Source of the DNA: Xinfangfangia pollutisoli
GTDB lineage: Bacteria > Pseudomonadota > Alphaproteobacteria > Rhodobacterales > Rhodobacteraceae
Reading direction: 5' to 3'
Assembly (NCBI RefSeq): GCF_020179405.1
Contig: NZ_JAICBZ010000025.1
Span: forward strand, 1 to 48,001
Length of the DNA: 48,001 nucleotides
Below, in pieces: positions 15,712 through 26,461 of the stretch (positions are counted from its first letter, which is position 1; the number at the start of each line of letters is the position of its first letter). The notes beneath the pieces were generated by a model. That model saw only the letters and a program-made list of their open reading frames with translations, had not been told where the DNA came from and did no database searches. The position numbers were made by a program, and so were the translations under genes.

Positions 15712-16604
15712 GCCTCGGCCCGGGCCTGGCGCCGGAAGGCGCCGGGCGAAACGCCGGCCCGCTGGGTGAAGAAGCGGCTGAAATAGGCCGGGTCGTCAAA
15801 GCCGGTCAGATGCGCCACCTGCGCCACGCTGCTTTCGGTATAGACCAGATAGCGCTTCGCCTCGGTCAACAGCCGGTCATGCAGCAGGCCAGAGGCCGTC
15901 TTGCCCGCCCGCGCCTTGCAGGCCGCATTCAGCCGCGCCGGCGTCACGGCCAGCGCGCCGGCATAGAAGCCCAGGCCGCGCTGGCTGCGGAAATGGGTTT
16001 CCAAGAGCGCGCGATAGCGGGTCAGCAGGTCCAGATCGCGGTCCGGCACCGCCTGAGCCTGGGTTTCCTGGGTGATCGACAGCCGCAGCACGATGACCAG
16101 AACCCGCGTGAACTGCGCGATGATCGCGCTGCGGCGGCCCGGCGCCGACCAGATGAATTCCCGGTGCAGCCAGTCGAACGTATCGGCCACCGCCGGCAGG
16201 TTCAGCCCTGACCCCGCCAGCCCATAGACCGCCGGCTGCGCCGCCACCTGCGCCAGCCGCAGATCCTCGGCCGCGGCGCGGCGCAGGCAGCCCAGCGCCG
16301 CCGTGACGACGAACCCGTCCGTGCCCGGCAAAAAGTCGATCTGATGCACGACGCCGACCGGAATGACCATGACCGCCGGCGCCGGGATCGGCAGCTGCCG
16401 CTCTTCCATGCGGATCGTCCCGCCGCCCTCGCGCACCAGCAGCACCTGCATATGGTCCGGGTGGGCATGCGGACGAATTCTCCAATCGTTCGGCCCCGAC
16501 CGATCGCGGATCGGCTCGATCTGCAGCAGGTCCAATTCGACATCCGCGCCTTGATCTCCATACAGATAATAGTGCGGGATCGTCTCTTGCCGGGTTGATG
16601 ACAT
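15708..16604 (-). CDS. AraC-family regulator, PobC/HpaA-like
   Basis: This 298-aa regulator has an N-terminal cupin-like sensor domain (about residues 25-110: RPHAHPDHMQVLLVREGGG) and a C-terminal AraC double helix-turn-helix (about 200-298: AQVAHLTGFDDPAYFSRFFT, then RAGVSPGAFRRQ). The N-terminal stretch ETIPHYYLYGD resembles the regulators of 4-hydroxybenzoate and 4-hydroxyphenylacetate genes (PobC, HpaA). I chose the ATG at 16604 (MSSTRQETIP); a start 22 codons earlier is open but lies close to the divergent promoter. It is divergent from the operon containing pobA, so it probably activates that operon in response to 4-hydroxybenzoate. Confidence 0.88.
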   Translation of the reverse strand: MSSTRQETIPHYYLYGDQGADVELDLLQIEPIRDRSGPNDWRIRPHAHPDHMQVLLVREGGGTIRMEERQLPIPAPAVMVIPVGVVHQIDFLPGTDGFVVTAALGCLRRAAAEDLRLAQVAAQPAVYGLAGSGLNLPAVADTFDWLHREFIWSAPGRRSAIIAQFTRVLVIVLRLSITQETQAQAVPDRDLDLLTRYRALLETHFRSQRGLGFYAGALAVTPARLNAACKARAGKTASGLLHDRLLTEAKRYLVYTESSVAQVAHLTGFDDPAYFSRFFTQRAGVSPGAFRRQARAEA

Positions 16605-16718
16605 CTGCCGCGCCCCCCTGCGCGCTGACGAATTGTGCAAGAAATGGCGGGCATCGTCCATTGGTTCCACCCCCGCCCGCCCGCTATTTCCAGATCAGGG
16701 AATGAAGGGAGGACGACG

Positions 16719-18410
16719 ATGCAGCGCGATTGCGATGTGCTGGTGATCGGCTCGGGCGCCGGGGGTCTGGCGACGGCGATCACGGCGAAGAAGCACGGGC
16801 TTTCCGTTCTGGTGATCGAAAAAGAGCCGGTCTTCGGCGGCACCACCGCCTTTTCGGGCGGCGTTCTGTGGGTGCCCGGCAACCGGCATGGCAAGGAAGC
16901 CAATCCCGGCGACACCCGCGCCGCCGCCCGCGCCTATCTGCAGGCCGAGACCGGAAACTTCTTTCAGCCCGAGGCGATCGACGCCTTTCTGCAGGCCGGG
17001 CCGCAGATGCTGGACTGGTTCGAGCGGGAAACCGCGGTGCGCTTTGTGCCGACGCTTTACCCCGACTATCACCCCACGGTCGAAGGCGGGGTGGATGTGG
17101 GCCGCTCGGTCCTGGCCGCGCCTTTCGATACTTCGGCGCTGGGGCCCGATCTGAAACGCCTGCGGCCGCCTTTGGCGACCATCACCTTCATGGGGATGAT
17201 GTTCAATTCCTCGAATGCCGACATCAAGCATTTCTTCAACGCCACCAAGTCCTTGACTAGCTTTGCCTATGTGACCAAGCGTCTGGCGGCGCATGCGCTG
17301 GAAGTGGCACGGCACGGGCGCGGGGTACAGGTGACCAGCGGCAATGCGCTGGCCGCGCGGCTGGCGAAAAGCTGTTTCGATCTGCAGATCCCGATCCTGA
17401 CCGAGACCCCTGCCCTGCGGCTGACCCTGGAAGACGGCAGGGTGACCGGGGCCGAAGTGCCCGGCGGCAGGATCACCGCGCGCAAGGGCGTGGTGCTGGC
17501 CTGCGGCGGATACGCCCAGGATCTGGCCCGCCGCGCGGGGATCTATGCGCATCTGAAAGCCGGTGGAGACCATTTCAGCCCGGTGCCGCAAGGCAATACC
17601 GGCGACGGCATCCGTCTGGGGGAACAGGTCGGCGGCGCCTTCGATGCCGAATTTGCCCAGCCCGCCGCCTGGATGCCGGTCAGCCGCGTGCCCGGCAAGG
17701 GCGTGTTCCCGCATCTTCTGGACCGCTACAAGCCGGGGATGATCGCGGTCGGCGCCGATGGCCGCCGCTTCACCAATGAAAGCGAAAGCTATCACGATGT
17801 CGGCGCGGCGATGGTGGCGCAGATGCGGGCGGGTGGCGATGCCAGTTGCTGGCTGATCTGCGATCACCGCACGATCCGCAAATACGGGCTTGGCCACGCG
17901 AAGCCCGCGCCAATGCCGTTGTGGATGTGGACCCGCACCGGCTATCTGAAAAAGGGCCGCACCCTGGCCGATCTGGCCCGCGCCTGCGGCATCGATGCCA
18001 AGGGGCTGGAGGCGACGGTCGCTGCCTATAACCGCGGCGCGGTGCAGGGCCGGGACGACGCATTCCACCGCGGCGAGACCAGTTTCAACCGCTACCTCGC
18101 CGACCCCGACAACAAGCCGAACCCCTGCGTGGCGCCGGTGGCCCAGGGCCCCTTCTACGCGGTCAAGCTGGAAATGGGCGATCTGGGCACGTTTGACGGG
18201 CTGAAAACCACGGTCGAGGGCCAGGTGCAGACCCGCGCCGGCGCGGCGATCCCGGGGCTTTATGCGGTGGGCAATGACCGGGCCAGCATCATGGGCGGCA
18301 ATTATCCCGGCGCCGGGATCACGCTGGGGCCGGCAATGGTCTTCGGCTGGATCACCGGGCGGCATCTGGCCGGGATCGGGATTTCGGAACAGAAGGAGGG
18401 GGCGGCATGA
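16719..18410 (+). CDS. FAD-dependent oxidoreductase, KstD/fumarate-reductase-like (second copy)
   Basis: This 563-aa flavoprotein is of the same family as the first copy. It has GSGAGG at residues 11-16, the VIEKEPVFGGTTAFSGGVLW segment, and the C-terminal flavin region IPGLYAVGNDRASIMGG with YPGAGITLGPAM. The ATG at 16719 follows GGGAGGACGACG; the longer open frame upstream lies over the promoter of the AraC gene. It leads an operon with two SDR dehydrogenases, a NIPSNAP gene, pobA and quiC. A ketone-adjacent ring dehydrogenation making 4-hydroxybenzoate for PobA is a good hypothesis, since 4-oxocyclohexanecarboxylate desaturases belong to this broad family. The sequence does not prove the substrate. 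Confidence 0.86.
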   Translation: MQRDCDVLVIGSGAGGLATAITAKKHGLSVLVIEKEPVFGGTTAFSGGVLWVPGNRHGKEANPGDTRAAARAYLQAETGNFFQPEAIDAFLQAGPQMLDWFERETAVRFVPTLYPDYHPTVEGGVDVGRSVLAAPFDTSALGPDLKRLRPPLATITFMGMMFNSSNADIKHFFNATKSLTSFAYVTKRLAAHALEVARHGRGVQVTSGNALAARLAKSCFDLQIPILTETPALRLTLEDGRVTGAEVPGGRITARKGVVLACGGYAQDLARRAGIYAHLKAGGDHFSPVPQGNTGDGIRLGEQVGGAFDAEFAQPAAWMPVSRVPGKGVFPHLLDRYKPGMIAVGADGRRFTNESESYHDVGAAMVAQMRAGGDASCWLICDHRTIRKYGLGHAKPAPMPLWMWTRTGYLKKGRTLADLARACGIDAKGLEATVAAYNRGAVQGRDDAFHRGETSFNRYLADPDNKPNPCVAPVAQGPFYAVKLEMGDLGTFDGLKTTVEGQVQTRAGAAIPGLYAVGNDRASIMGGNYPGAGITLGPAMVFGWITGRHLAGIGISEQKEGAA

Positions 18411-19186
18411 GCTGGCTTGGGCTGGAAGGCAAACGGGTGGTCATCACCGGCGCCGGGGGCGGCATCGGTCAGGCGCTGGCGCGGGGCTTTGCCGCGCAGG
18501 GCGCGCGGGTGGTGCTGCTTGATCGCGACATCGACCGCTCGGGGCCTTTGGCGGATGAACTGGGCGGCGGCGCCTTCGCGCTGATCTGCGATCTGGCCGA
18601 TGCGGCCAGCGTGACGGCCGCGGCAGACCGCGTCGAAGCCGAAGGCGGCGCCGATGTGCTGGTGAATTCGGCCGCGATCCTGCGGCCCGGCGCCTTGGAC
18701 ACGGTGTCGACCGCCGATTGGTCGGCGATGCTGGCGGTGAACCTGACTGGCTACCTGACCGCCGCGCAGGCCTTTGGCCGCGGCATGCTGGACCGCGGCA
18801 AGGGCGCGCTGGTGCATGTGGCCTCCATCGCCGGAACCCAGCCGCAGCCGGCCTCGGGCGCCTATTCGGCGTCCAAGGCGGCGACGGTGATGATGTCGCG
18901 CCAGCTGGCCTATGAATGGGGCCCGCGCGGGGTGCGGTCGAACTGCCTGTCACCCGGGCTGGTGATGACGCCGATGTCGGCCGCCTTCTATGCCGACCCC
19001 GAGGTGAAGGCGAAGCGCGAGGCGATGGTGCCCCTGCGCCGGATCGCCTCGCCGGAAGACATGGCCGATGTGGCGCTGTTCCTGGCCTCGGACCGGGCGG
19101 GTTATGTCTCGGGGCAGGATGTGGTGGTCGATGGCGGGCTGAGCCAGGTGCTGATGGGCCAGGTGCCGAGGCCCGGCTATGCGTGA
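18407..19186 (+). CDS. Short-chain dehydrogenase/reductase (first of pair)
   Basis: This 259-aa classical SDR has the cofactor motif TGAGGGIG at residues 14-21, D41 after the second strand (VVLLDRD, favouring NAD), and the catalytic set N112, S140, Y153 and K157 (AYSASK). It ends with a DVVVDGGLSQVL segment typical of the family. Its start overlaps the flavoprotein stop by four bases and its end overlaps the next SDR by eight, so translation is coupled. It probably oxidises a ring hydroxyl to the ketone needed by the flavoprotein desaturase, for example a 4-hydroxycyclohexanecarboxylate-like compound. That assignment is inference. Confidence 0.88.
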   Translation: MSWLGLEGKRVVITGAGGGIGQALARGFAAQGARVVLLDRDIDRSGPLADELGGGAFALICDLADAASVTAAADRVEAEGGADVLVNSAAILRPGALDTVSTADWSAMLAVNLTGYLTAAQAFGRGMLDRGKGALVHVASIAGTQPQPASGAYSASKAATVMMSRQLAYEWGPRGVRSNCLSPGLVMTPMSAAFYADPEVKAKREAMVPLRRIASPEDMADVALFLASDRAGYVSGQDVVVDGGLSQVLMGQVPRPGYA

Positions 19187-19927
19187 GGCGCTGGTCACCG
19201 GCGGCGCCGAGGGCATCGGCCTTGCCATCGCGCGGGCGCTGGCGGCGGCGGGATACCGCGTCACCATCGCCGATCTGGACGGCGCGAAGGCGGCCGAGCG
19301 GGCGGTTGAACTGGGCGCGGGCCATCGGGGTCTTGCCTGCGACATCACCGACGAAGCGCAGGCCATGGCCGCGGCCGCGACGGCGCCCTTCGAGGTGCTG
19401 GTGAACAATGCCGGCATCGGCGACAGCCATCTGCCGACGCTGGATCAGGGGATCGACGCCTTCCGCCGGGTGCTGGACGTGCATCTGTCGGGCAGCTTCC
19501 TGATGACGCGCGAAGTGGCGCGGGGGATGGTCGCGCGCGGGCGCGGGGCGGTGGTGAACCTGTCCTCGATCGCCGGGCTGACCGGCCTGCCCAAGCGCAA
19601 CGCCTATGGCGCGGCCAAGGCCGGAATCGTGGCGATGACGCGGGCCATGGCCTGCGAATGGGCGGGCCGGGGCGTGCGGGTCAATGCCGTGGCCCCGGCC
19701 TTCGTGGAAACAGCCTTGGTGCGCAAGCTGGCGGATGCCGGCCGGATCGACCTGCCCACCATCGCCCGGCGCACACCCATCGGCCGGTTGATCCGGGCCG
19801 AAGAGGTCGCGGCGGCGGTGGTCTTTCTGGCGTCCGACGCCGCCAGCGGCATCACCGGCGCGGTGCTGCCGGTTGATGGCGGCTGGACCGCGTTTGGCGA
19901 TTTCGGCGATGCCGCGGATCCGCAGCC

Positions 19928-19931
<4 letters not shown>
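19179..19931 (+). CDS. Short-chain dehydrogenase/reductase (second of pair)
   Basis: This 250-aa classical SDR has TGGAEGIG at residues 7-14, D32 in IADLDG (NAD preference), the NNAG motif near residue 76, and the catalytic S130, Y143 and K147 (AYGAAK). It overlaps the previous SDR gene by eight bases and the NIPSNAP gene by four. Two different SDRs side by side suggest two hydroxyl oxidations or two stereoisomers of one substrate. The protein is complete and all catalytic residues are present. The substrate is unknown. Confidence 0.88.
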
Positions 19932-21671
<1,740 letters not shown>

Positions 21672-21738
21672 GGCCCATTCAAGCCTTTCCGGGGCGGGAA
21701 ACTGCGGTGATACTGGCCGCGCCCCGCGGAGGACCGCC

Positions 21739-23655
21739 ATGAAAACCTCGATCGCCACCGTGTCGATTTCCGGCAGTTTCGCCGACAAGCTGACGGCGAT
21801 CGCCGAGGCCGGCTTCGACGGAATCGAGATTTTCGAGCAGGATTTCCTGGCTTCGGATTTCTCGCCGCGCGCGGCGGGGCAGATGGTGCGCGACCACGGG
21901 CTTGCGATCACCCTGTTCCAGCCCTTCCGCGACTTCGAGGGCCTGCCCGAACCCTTGCGCAGCCGCGCCTTCGCCCGGGCGCGGCGCAAGTTCGATCTGA
22001 TGGCGGAGCTGGGCACCGATCTGGTGCTGGTCTGTTCCTCGACCCATCCCGAGGCGATGGGCGGCATCGACCGCGCGGCCGCCGATTTCCACGAACTGGG
22101 CGAAATCGCCGCCGAACGGGGCCTGCGCGTCGGCTATGAGGCGCTGTGCTGGGGCCGCCATGTCAACGACCATCGCGACGCCTGGGAAGTGGTGCGCCGC
22201 GCCGATCACCCCAATGTCGGGCTGATCCTTGACAGTTTCCACACGCTGGGCCGCGGCATCGACCCCGAAACCATCCGCCGCATCCCCGGCGACCGGATCT
22301 TCTTCGTGCAGATGGCCGATGCGCCGGCGATTCCGATGGACCTGCTGTATTGGTCGCGCCACTTCCGCAACATGCCCGGCGAGGGCGATCTGGACCTGAC
22401 CGGCTTCACCCGCGCCGTCATCGCGACGGGCTATTCCGGCCCGCTGAGCCTGGAAATCTTCAACGACCAGTTCCGCGCCGGCCCCGCGCGCCAGACCGCG
22501 CGCGACGGGCATCGCAGCCTGATCGCGCTGATGGACCGGGTCCGGCGTGCCGAACCCGCCCTGAAGCCCGACCTGCCCGCCTTCCCGCCGCCCGCGCCGG
22601 TCGAGCGGGTGGAATTCGTCGAATTCGCCACCAGCGCCGAAGAGGCCGCGCCTCTGGAGGCGCTGCTGGCCGCTGCCGGCTTCGCCAGGGCCGGGCGGCA
22701 CCGGACAAAGCCCGTGACCTTGTGGCAGCAGGGCGGGGTGAACCTGCTGATCAACACCGCCGCCCAGGGCTTTTCCCATGCCGCCTGGGCCAGCCATGGC
22801 ACGGCCGTGTCCGAGGTGGGCCTGATGGTCCCCGATGCCCGCGCCGGCCATGCCCGCGCCCTGGCCCTTGGCGCGCCGGCGCATCATGAACCGCATGGTC
22901 AGGCCGAGCTGGAGATCCCGGCGCTGCGCGGGCCCGGGGGTAGCGTGATCCGGCTTCTGGACCGGCAGTCGGATCTGGCGCGGATCTGGCAGGTGGATTT
23001 CGACCTGACAGCGCCCGCCGAACGGCAAGAGAATGCCGGGGCAGATCCTGGCGCAGATGCGGGGGCCGGGCTGACCGCCGTGGATCATGTCGGCCAGACC
23101 ATGGCCTATGACCAGATGCTCAGCTGGGCGCTGTTCTACACCACGCTGTTTCAGGCCAGCCGCAGCCCGATCACCGATGTGATCGACCCCGACGGCATCG
23201 TACGCAGCCAGGCGATCGAGACCGGCGGCCTGCGCGTCACGCTGAACGGGGCCGAGGCGCCGCGCACCCTGGCCGGCCAGTTCATCGCCGATACGTTCGG
23301 CGCCAGCGTTCAGCATCTGGCCTTTGCCAGTGACGACCTGTTCGCCACCGCCGCCCAGATGGCGCGGCGCGGCCTGCCGGTCTTGCAGATCGGCGCGAAT
23401 TACTATGCCGATGTCGAGGCACGCTTCGGCCTGGACGCGGCGTTCACCGCACGGCTGCGGGCGGCCAATCTGCTCTATGACGAAGATGCAGGCGGCCGCT
23501 TCCTGCAATTCTACTGCCAGGCCCGGCCGGGTGGGCTGTTTCTGGAATTCGTCCAGCGCATCGGCGCCTATCGCGGCTATGGCGCGCCCAACGCTCCCTT
23601 CCGCATCGCCGCGCAAAAGCGCGACGCGCGCCCCGCCGGCATGCCGCGCTTCTAG
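21739..23655 (+). CDS. quiC: Two-domain 3-dehydroshikimate dehydratase (TIM barrel + HPPD-like)
   Basis: This enzyme converts 3-dehydroshikimate to protocatechuate, linking quinate and shikimate catabolism to PcaGH. The 638-aa protein has an N-terminal xylose-isomerase-like TIM barrel (1-280) with metal ligands E134, D165, Q191 and E239. These match the residues I know for Pseudomonas QuiC1. A C-terminal 4-hydroxyphenylpyruvate-dioxygenase-like VOC region (about 290-620) keeps a possible His-His-Glu triad H450, H526 and E603. The QuiC1/QsuB type has this two-domain layout. It lies 67 bases after pobA as the last gene of the operon, and its stop overlaps that of the convergent gene (CTAG). The C-terminal reaction is unproven in this family. 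Confidence 0.92.
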   Translation: MKTSIATVSISGSFADKLTAIAEAGFDGIEIFEQDFLASDFSPRAAGQMVRDHGLAITLFQPFRDFEGLPEPLRSRAFARARRKFDLMAELGTDLVLVCSSTHPEAMGGIDRAAADFHELGEIAAERGLRVGYEALCWGRHVNDHRDAWEVVRRADHPNVGLILDSFHTLGRGIDPETIRRIPGDRIFFVQMADAPAIPMDLLYWSRHFRNMPGEGDLDLTGFTRAVIATGYSGPLSLEIFNDQFRAGPARQTARDGHRSLIALMDRVRRAEPALKPDLPAFPPPAPVERVEFVEFATSAEEAAPLEALLAAAGFARAGRHRTKPVTLWQQGGVNLLINTAAQGFSHAAWASHGTAVSEVGLMVPDARAGHARALALGAPAHHEPHGQAELEIPALRGPGGSVIRLLDRQSDLARIWQVDFDLTAPAERQENAGADPGADAGAGLTAVDHVGQTMAYDQMLSWALFYTTLFQASRSPITDVIDPDGIVRSQAIETGGLRVTLNGAEAPRTLAGQFIADTFGASVQHLAFASDDLFATAAQMARRGLPVLQIGANYYADVEARFGLDAAFTARLRAANLLYDEDAGGRFLQFYCQARPGGLFLEFVQRIGAYRGYGAPNAPFRIAAQKRDARPAGMPRF

Positions 23656-24521
23656 CGCAGCTCGGCCAGGGCGGCGGCGATGCCCGCTTCGATCCGGGTC
23701 ACCGGCTGCGGGCCCATCCAGTCCGGCACCGGGCTTGAGGCCAGATCGGCCGGGATGCGCAGGGCCGGCCCCTCGACCGAGATCCCGTTCCAGCCCGATT
23801 GCGCCGCCAGTTCGGCGACGAACTCGGCCATGTCGCGGGTGTCGCCGGCCAGGGTCAGCACCTCGGCCCCCTGTCGCGGCAGGGTAACGCCGGCCACCAG
23901 CATCCGCGCCACGTCGTCGACATGCACAAAGCCGACCCGGCCCGAGAACCGGATCACCGCCGGCGCGCGCCGGACCGAGGCCGCCAGCGCGATCGACGGC
24001 CCCGCGGCAATGCCGCTGCTGATGCCCGGGCCGTAGACGATATAGGGGCGCAGGCCCAGGCTGGGCACGCCATGATCCGCGGCGAAGACCCGCGCCAGGC
24101 CCTCGACCGCCAGTTTGGTCACGCCATAGACGGTCATCGGCTGGGGGTGCTGCGCGTCCTGCGGGCCGAAGACTCCGGCCGTCGACAGATAGGCGACCGG
24201 AATGCCCCGCGCCGCCGCGGCCTGCAGGACATTCAGGCTGGCCATTACGTTGATGCGCACCGCCCGGGCCGGATCGGCCGCGCAATCGACGGTCATGATC
24301 CCGGCCAGATGCACGATTCCGTCGCAGCCCTGGGCGGCGGCCTGCACGATATCGGGCTGCGTCGCATCGCCTGGCACCGCCTCATGCCCGGCGGGCAGAT
24401 CAAAGCGGGCCAGCGCCTGGGGCAGGTCCAGAAGGCGGCAGGCATGGCCCTGGGCGGCCAGCACGCGCAACACCCGCCGGCCGATGAATCCGGTGCCCCC
24501 GACCAGCAGAAATCTTGACAT
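23652..24521 (-). CDS. NAD-dependent epimerase/dehydratase-family oxidoreductase
   Basis: This 289-aa extended-SDR protein has the nucleotide motif GGTGFIG at residues 8-14 and the catalytic Y132 and K136 (VYGVTK) with S113/T114 before them. Members act on nucleotide sugars, lactones or keto acids, and nothing here fixes the substrate. The ATG at 24521 is the first in frame after the promoter. The much longer open frame that runs on to about 26438 is antisense to the third flavoprotein gene and not real. The gene is monocistronic, convergent with quiC (four-base overlap) and divergent from the flavoprotein gene; it shares an operator-like promoter with it. Confidence 0.85.
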   Translation of the reverse strand: MSRFLLVGGTGFIGRRVLRVLAAQGHACRLLDLPQALARFDLPAGHEAVPGDATQPDIVQAAAQGCDGIVHLAGIMTVDCAADPARAVRINVMASLNVLQAAAARGIPVAYLSTAGVFGPQDAQHPQPMTVYGVTKLAVEGLARVFAADHGVPSLGLRPYIVYGPGISSGIAAGPSIALAASVRRAPAVIRFSGRVGFVHVDDVARMLVAGVTLPRQGAEVLTLAGDTRDMAEFVAELAAQSGWNGISVEGPALRIPADLASSPVPDWMGPQPVTRIEAGIAAALAELR

Positions 24522-24543
24522 CCCATCCTCCGTGTTCCGGGGG

Positions 24544-24578
24544 ATCATAACAATAATGGAATTGCATTCAATTATCAA
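24544..24578 (-). promoter_or_regulatory. Promoter of the epimerase-like gene, overlapped by operator-like site
   Basis: On the minus strand, TTGAAT (24566-24571) and TATGAT (24544-24549) lie 16 bases apart; an alternative pair is TTGATA (24573-24578) and TATTGT (24550-24555), 17 apart. Either way the dyad TGGAATTGCATTCAA (24557-24571) sits inside the core promoter, the classical position for a repressor site. The transcript would start about 15-20 bases before the ATG at 24521. Confidence 0.5.
24557..24571. promoter_or_regulatory. Operator-like site TGGAATTgcaTTCAA
   Basis: This is a near-palindromic 15-mer matching the site at 9937-9951 at 12 positions. The overlapping string GAATGCAATT (minus strand, 24560-24569) also occurs at 9921-9930. 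The region lies between two divergent catabolic genes and overlaps the minus-strand promoter. An IclR-type repressor, possibly the one encoded at 7942-8772, is the best candidate. Confidence 0.45.
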
Positions 24579-24641
24579 AACATCTTCCAATTTATGGCCG
24601 GCCATGCGAAGGTCCGGCCCGGTCGCGACAGGGAGGACGGC

Positions 24642-26336
24642 ATGGCCGAGGCATTCGACGCAGAGGTGGATCTTCTGGTCTTTGGCGCGGGGGCGGGCGG
24701 CATGACCGCGGCGCTGGCGGGCGCGATCGGCGGGCTGTCGGTGCTGCTGTGCGAAAAGACCGACATGGTCGGCGGCACGACCTCGACCTCGGGCGGGACG
24801 ACCTGGGTTCCGGGCACGGCCCTGTCGCAGGCCGCGGGCGCGCCCGACAGCACCGAGGATGCCGCGGCCTTCCTGCGCCATGTCGTGGGCAATCGCGGCG
24901 GCGACGCGCTGCGTGCGGCTTTCCTTGAATCGGGCCCGCAGGCGATTGCCGATCTTGAGGCACAGTCCGAGGTCAAATTCGTCGCTGCCGCCGCCCATCC
25001 CGACTATCTTGACGGGCCCGGCGCGGCCTATGGCGGGCGGGCGCTGGCGCCCTTGGCCTTCGATGGCCGCAAGCTGGGCGCCGATTTCGCGCGGCTGCGG
25101 CCACCGCGGGCGGTGTTCATGGGGCTGGGGGGGATGATGGTCGGCCGGGCCGAGCTGCCGGCGCTGCTGTCGCCCTTTGCCAGCCTTGCCAATCTGCGCA
25201 CCACGCTGGGCATCGTGCTGCCCTATTTCCGTGACCGGCTGAGCCATGCCCGCGGCACCCGGCTTCTGATGGGCAATGCGCTGGCCGCGCGGCTGTTCTA
25301 CAGCCTGCGCCAGCGCCGCGTGCCGATCTGGTTCGACAGCCCGCTGACCGAATTCCTGCGCGAGGGCGACCGGATCATCGGCGCCGTCGTCACCACACCG
25401 CAGGGCCCGCGCCGCATCCGTGCCCGGCGGGGCGTGGTGCTGGCCACTGGCGGGATCGGCTGGAACAAGGACCTGCGCGCCCGGCTGTTCCCCGCCCAGA
25501 TCGCCCCCGTCAGCCAGACGCCCGACGGCAATACCGGCGACGGCATCGCCCGCGCCGAGGCGCAGCTGGGCGCCGCGGTGGATGACGGCTGCGACAGCGC
25601 CGGCCTGTGGATGCCCTGTTCCATGCTGCGCCAGAAGGACGGCACGACCGCGATCTGGCCGCATATCCTGCTGGACCGGGCCAAACCCGGGCTGATCGCC
25701 GTGGGGGCCAACGGGCGACGCTTCGTCAACGAATCCGACAGCTATCACGATTTCTGCATGGGCATGGTGCGCGCCGGCCTGTCCGAGGCCTGGCTGATCG
25801 TCGATGACCGCTTCATCCAGCGCTATGGGCTGGGCCTGGTCCTGCCCGGCGGGCGCGGCTTGTCGCGGCTGTTGCGGCAGGGCTATCTGACCCGCGCCGC
25901 CACGGCCGAGGCGCTCGCCCGGCAGATCGGCGTCGACCCGGCCGGGCTGGCGGCCAGCATCGCGGCCAACAATGCCTTCGCCCAGACCGGGGTCGATGCG
26001 GATTTCGGCCGCGGCAGCTCGGTGATGAACCGCTTCAACGGCGATGCGCAGGCGGCCGGCAATCCCTGCCTTGGCCCGATGGACAAGGCGCCCTTCTACG
26101 CGCTGAAAGTGGTGCCGGTGGATCTGGCCGGCAGCGGCGGCCTGCGGATCGATGCCGATGGCGCAGTCCTGGACCGCGCGGGCGCGCCGATCCCCGGGCT
26201 TTATGCCTGCGGCAACGATGCGGCCTCGATGTTTCGCGGCACCTATCCCGGCCCTGGCACCACGATCGGCCCCGCCATGGTCATGGGCTGGCGGATCGCG
26301 CAGCATCTGCGCCAAAGCGCCGCCATGGCCGCCTAG
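24642..26336 (+). CDS. FAD-dependent oxidoreductase, KstD-like (third copy)
   Basis: This 564-aa flavoprotein is the third family member in the window. It has GAGAGG at residues 15-20, then LLCEKTDMVGGTTSTSGGTTWVPG. Its C-terminal flavin region, IPGLYACGNDAASMFRGTYPGPGTTIGPAM, is closer to 3-ketosteroid delta1-dehydrogenases (YPGPG-x-TIGP) than the YP-x-x-GITLGP of the other two copies, so it may catalyse a different desaturation. The ATG at 24642 follows GGGAGGACGGC. It is a single-gene unit divergent from the epimerase-like gene. Its product is probably cytoplasmic, since no signal peptide is seen. Confidence 0.86.
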   Translation: MAEAFDAEVDLLVFGAGAGGMTAALAGAIGGLSVLLCEKTDMVGGTTSTSGGTTWVPGTALSQAAGAPDSTEDAAAFLRHVVGNRGGDALRAAFLESGPQAIADLEAQSEVKFVAAAAHPDYLDGPGAAYGGRALAPLAFDGRKLGADFARLRPPRAVFMGLGGMMVGRAELPALLSPFASLANLRTTLGIVLPYFRDRLSHARGTRLLMGNALAARLFYSLRQRRVPIWFDSPLTEFLREGDRIIGAVVTTPQGPRRIRARRGVVLATGGIGWNKDLRARLFPAQIAPVSQTPDGNTGDGIARAEAQLGAAVDDGCDSAGLWMPCSMLRQKDGTTAIWPHILLDRAKPGLIAVGANGRRFVNESDSYHDFCMGMVRAGLSEAWLIVDDRFIQRYGLGLVLPGGRGLSRLLRQGYLTRAATAEALARQIGVDPAGLAASIAANNAFAQTGVDADFGRGSSVMNRFNGDAQAAGNPCLGPMDKAPFYALKVVPVDLAGSGGLRIDADGAVLDRAGAPIPGLYACGNDAASMFRGTYPGPGTTIGPAMVMGWRIAQHLRQSAAMAA

Positions 26337-26363
26337 CCGCGCCCAGCCCCGGACCCACGGATC

Positions 26364-26381
26364 CGGCCGGTGCCCCGGCCG
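26364..26381 (+). terminator. Hairpin after the third flavoprotein gene
   Basis: A perfect 7-bp stem (CGGCCGG at 26364-26370 with CCGGCCG at 26375-26381) closes a TGCC tetraloop 28 bases after the stop. Only ATTT follows, so it is a weak intrinsic or factor-assisted terminator. It marks the boundary between the catabolic region and the housekeeping genes. Confidence 0.5.
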
Positions 26382-26461
26382 ATTTCCGCCCCCGCAGTTG
26401 ACCGCACCGGACCTTGGGTCTAAGCCCTGCCCCAGCATTTCCGATCAGAAGGGGCGGTCGC

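Noticed and set aside
26396-26420. A possible TTGACC/TCTAAG promoter for rnd.
   Set aside because: The spacing is 15 bases and the -10 match is poor, so it was not listed.
24522-26438. A minus-strand frame that would extend the epimerase-like protein by about 640 residues.
   Set aside because: It is antisense to the third flavoprotein gene, low in complexity, and the extended-SDR fold starts cleanly at 24521.
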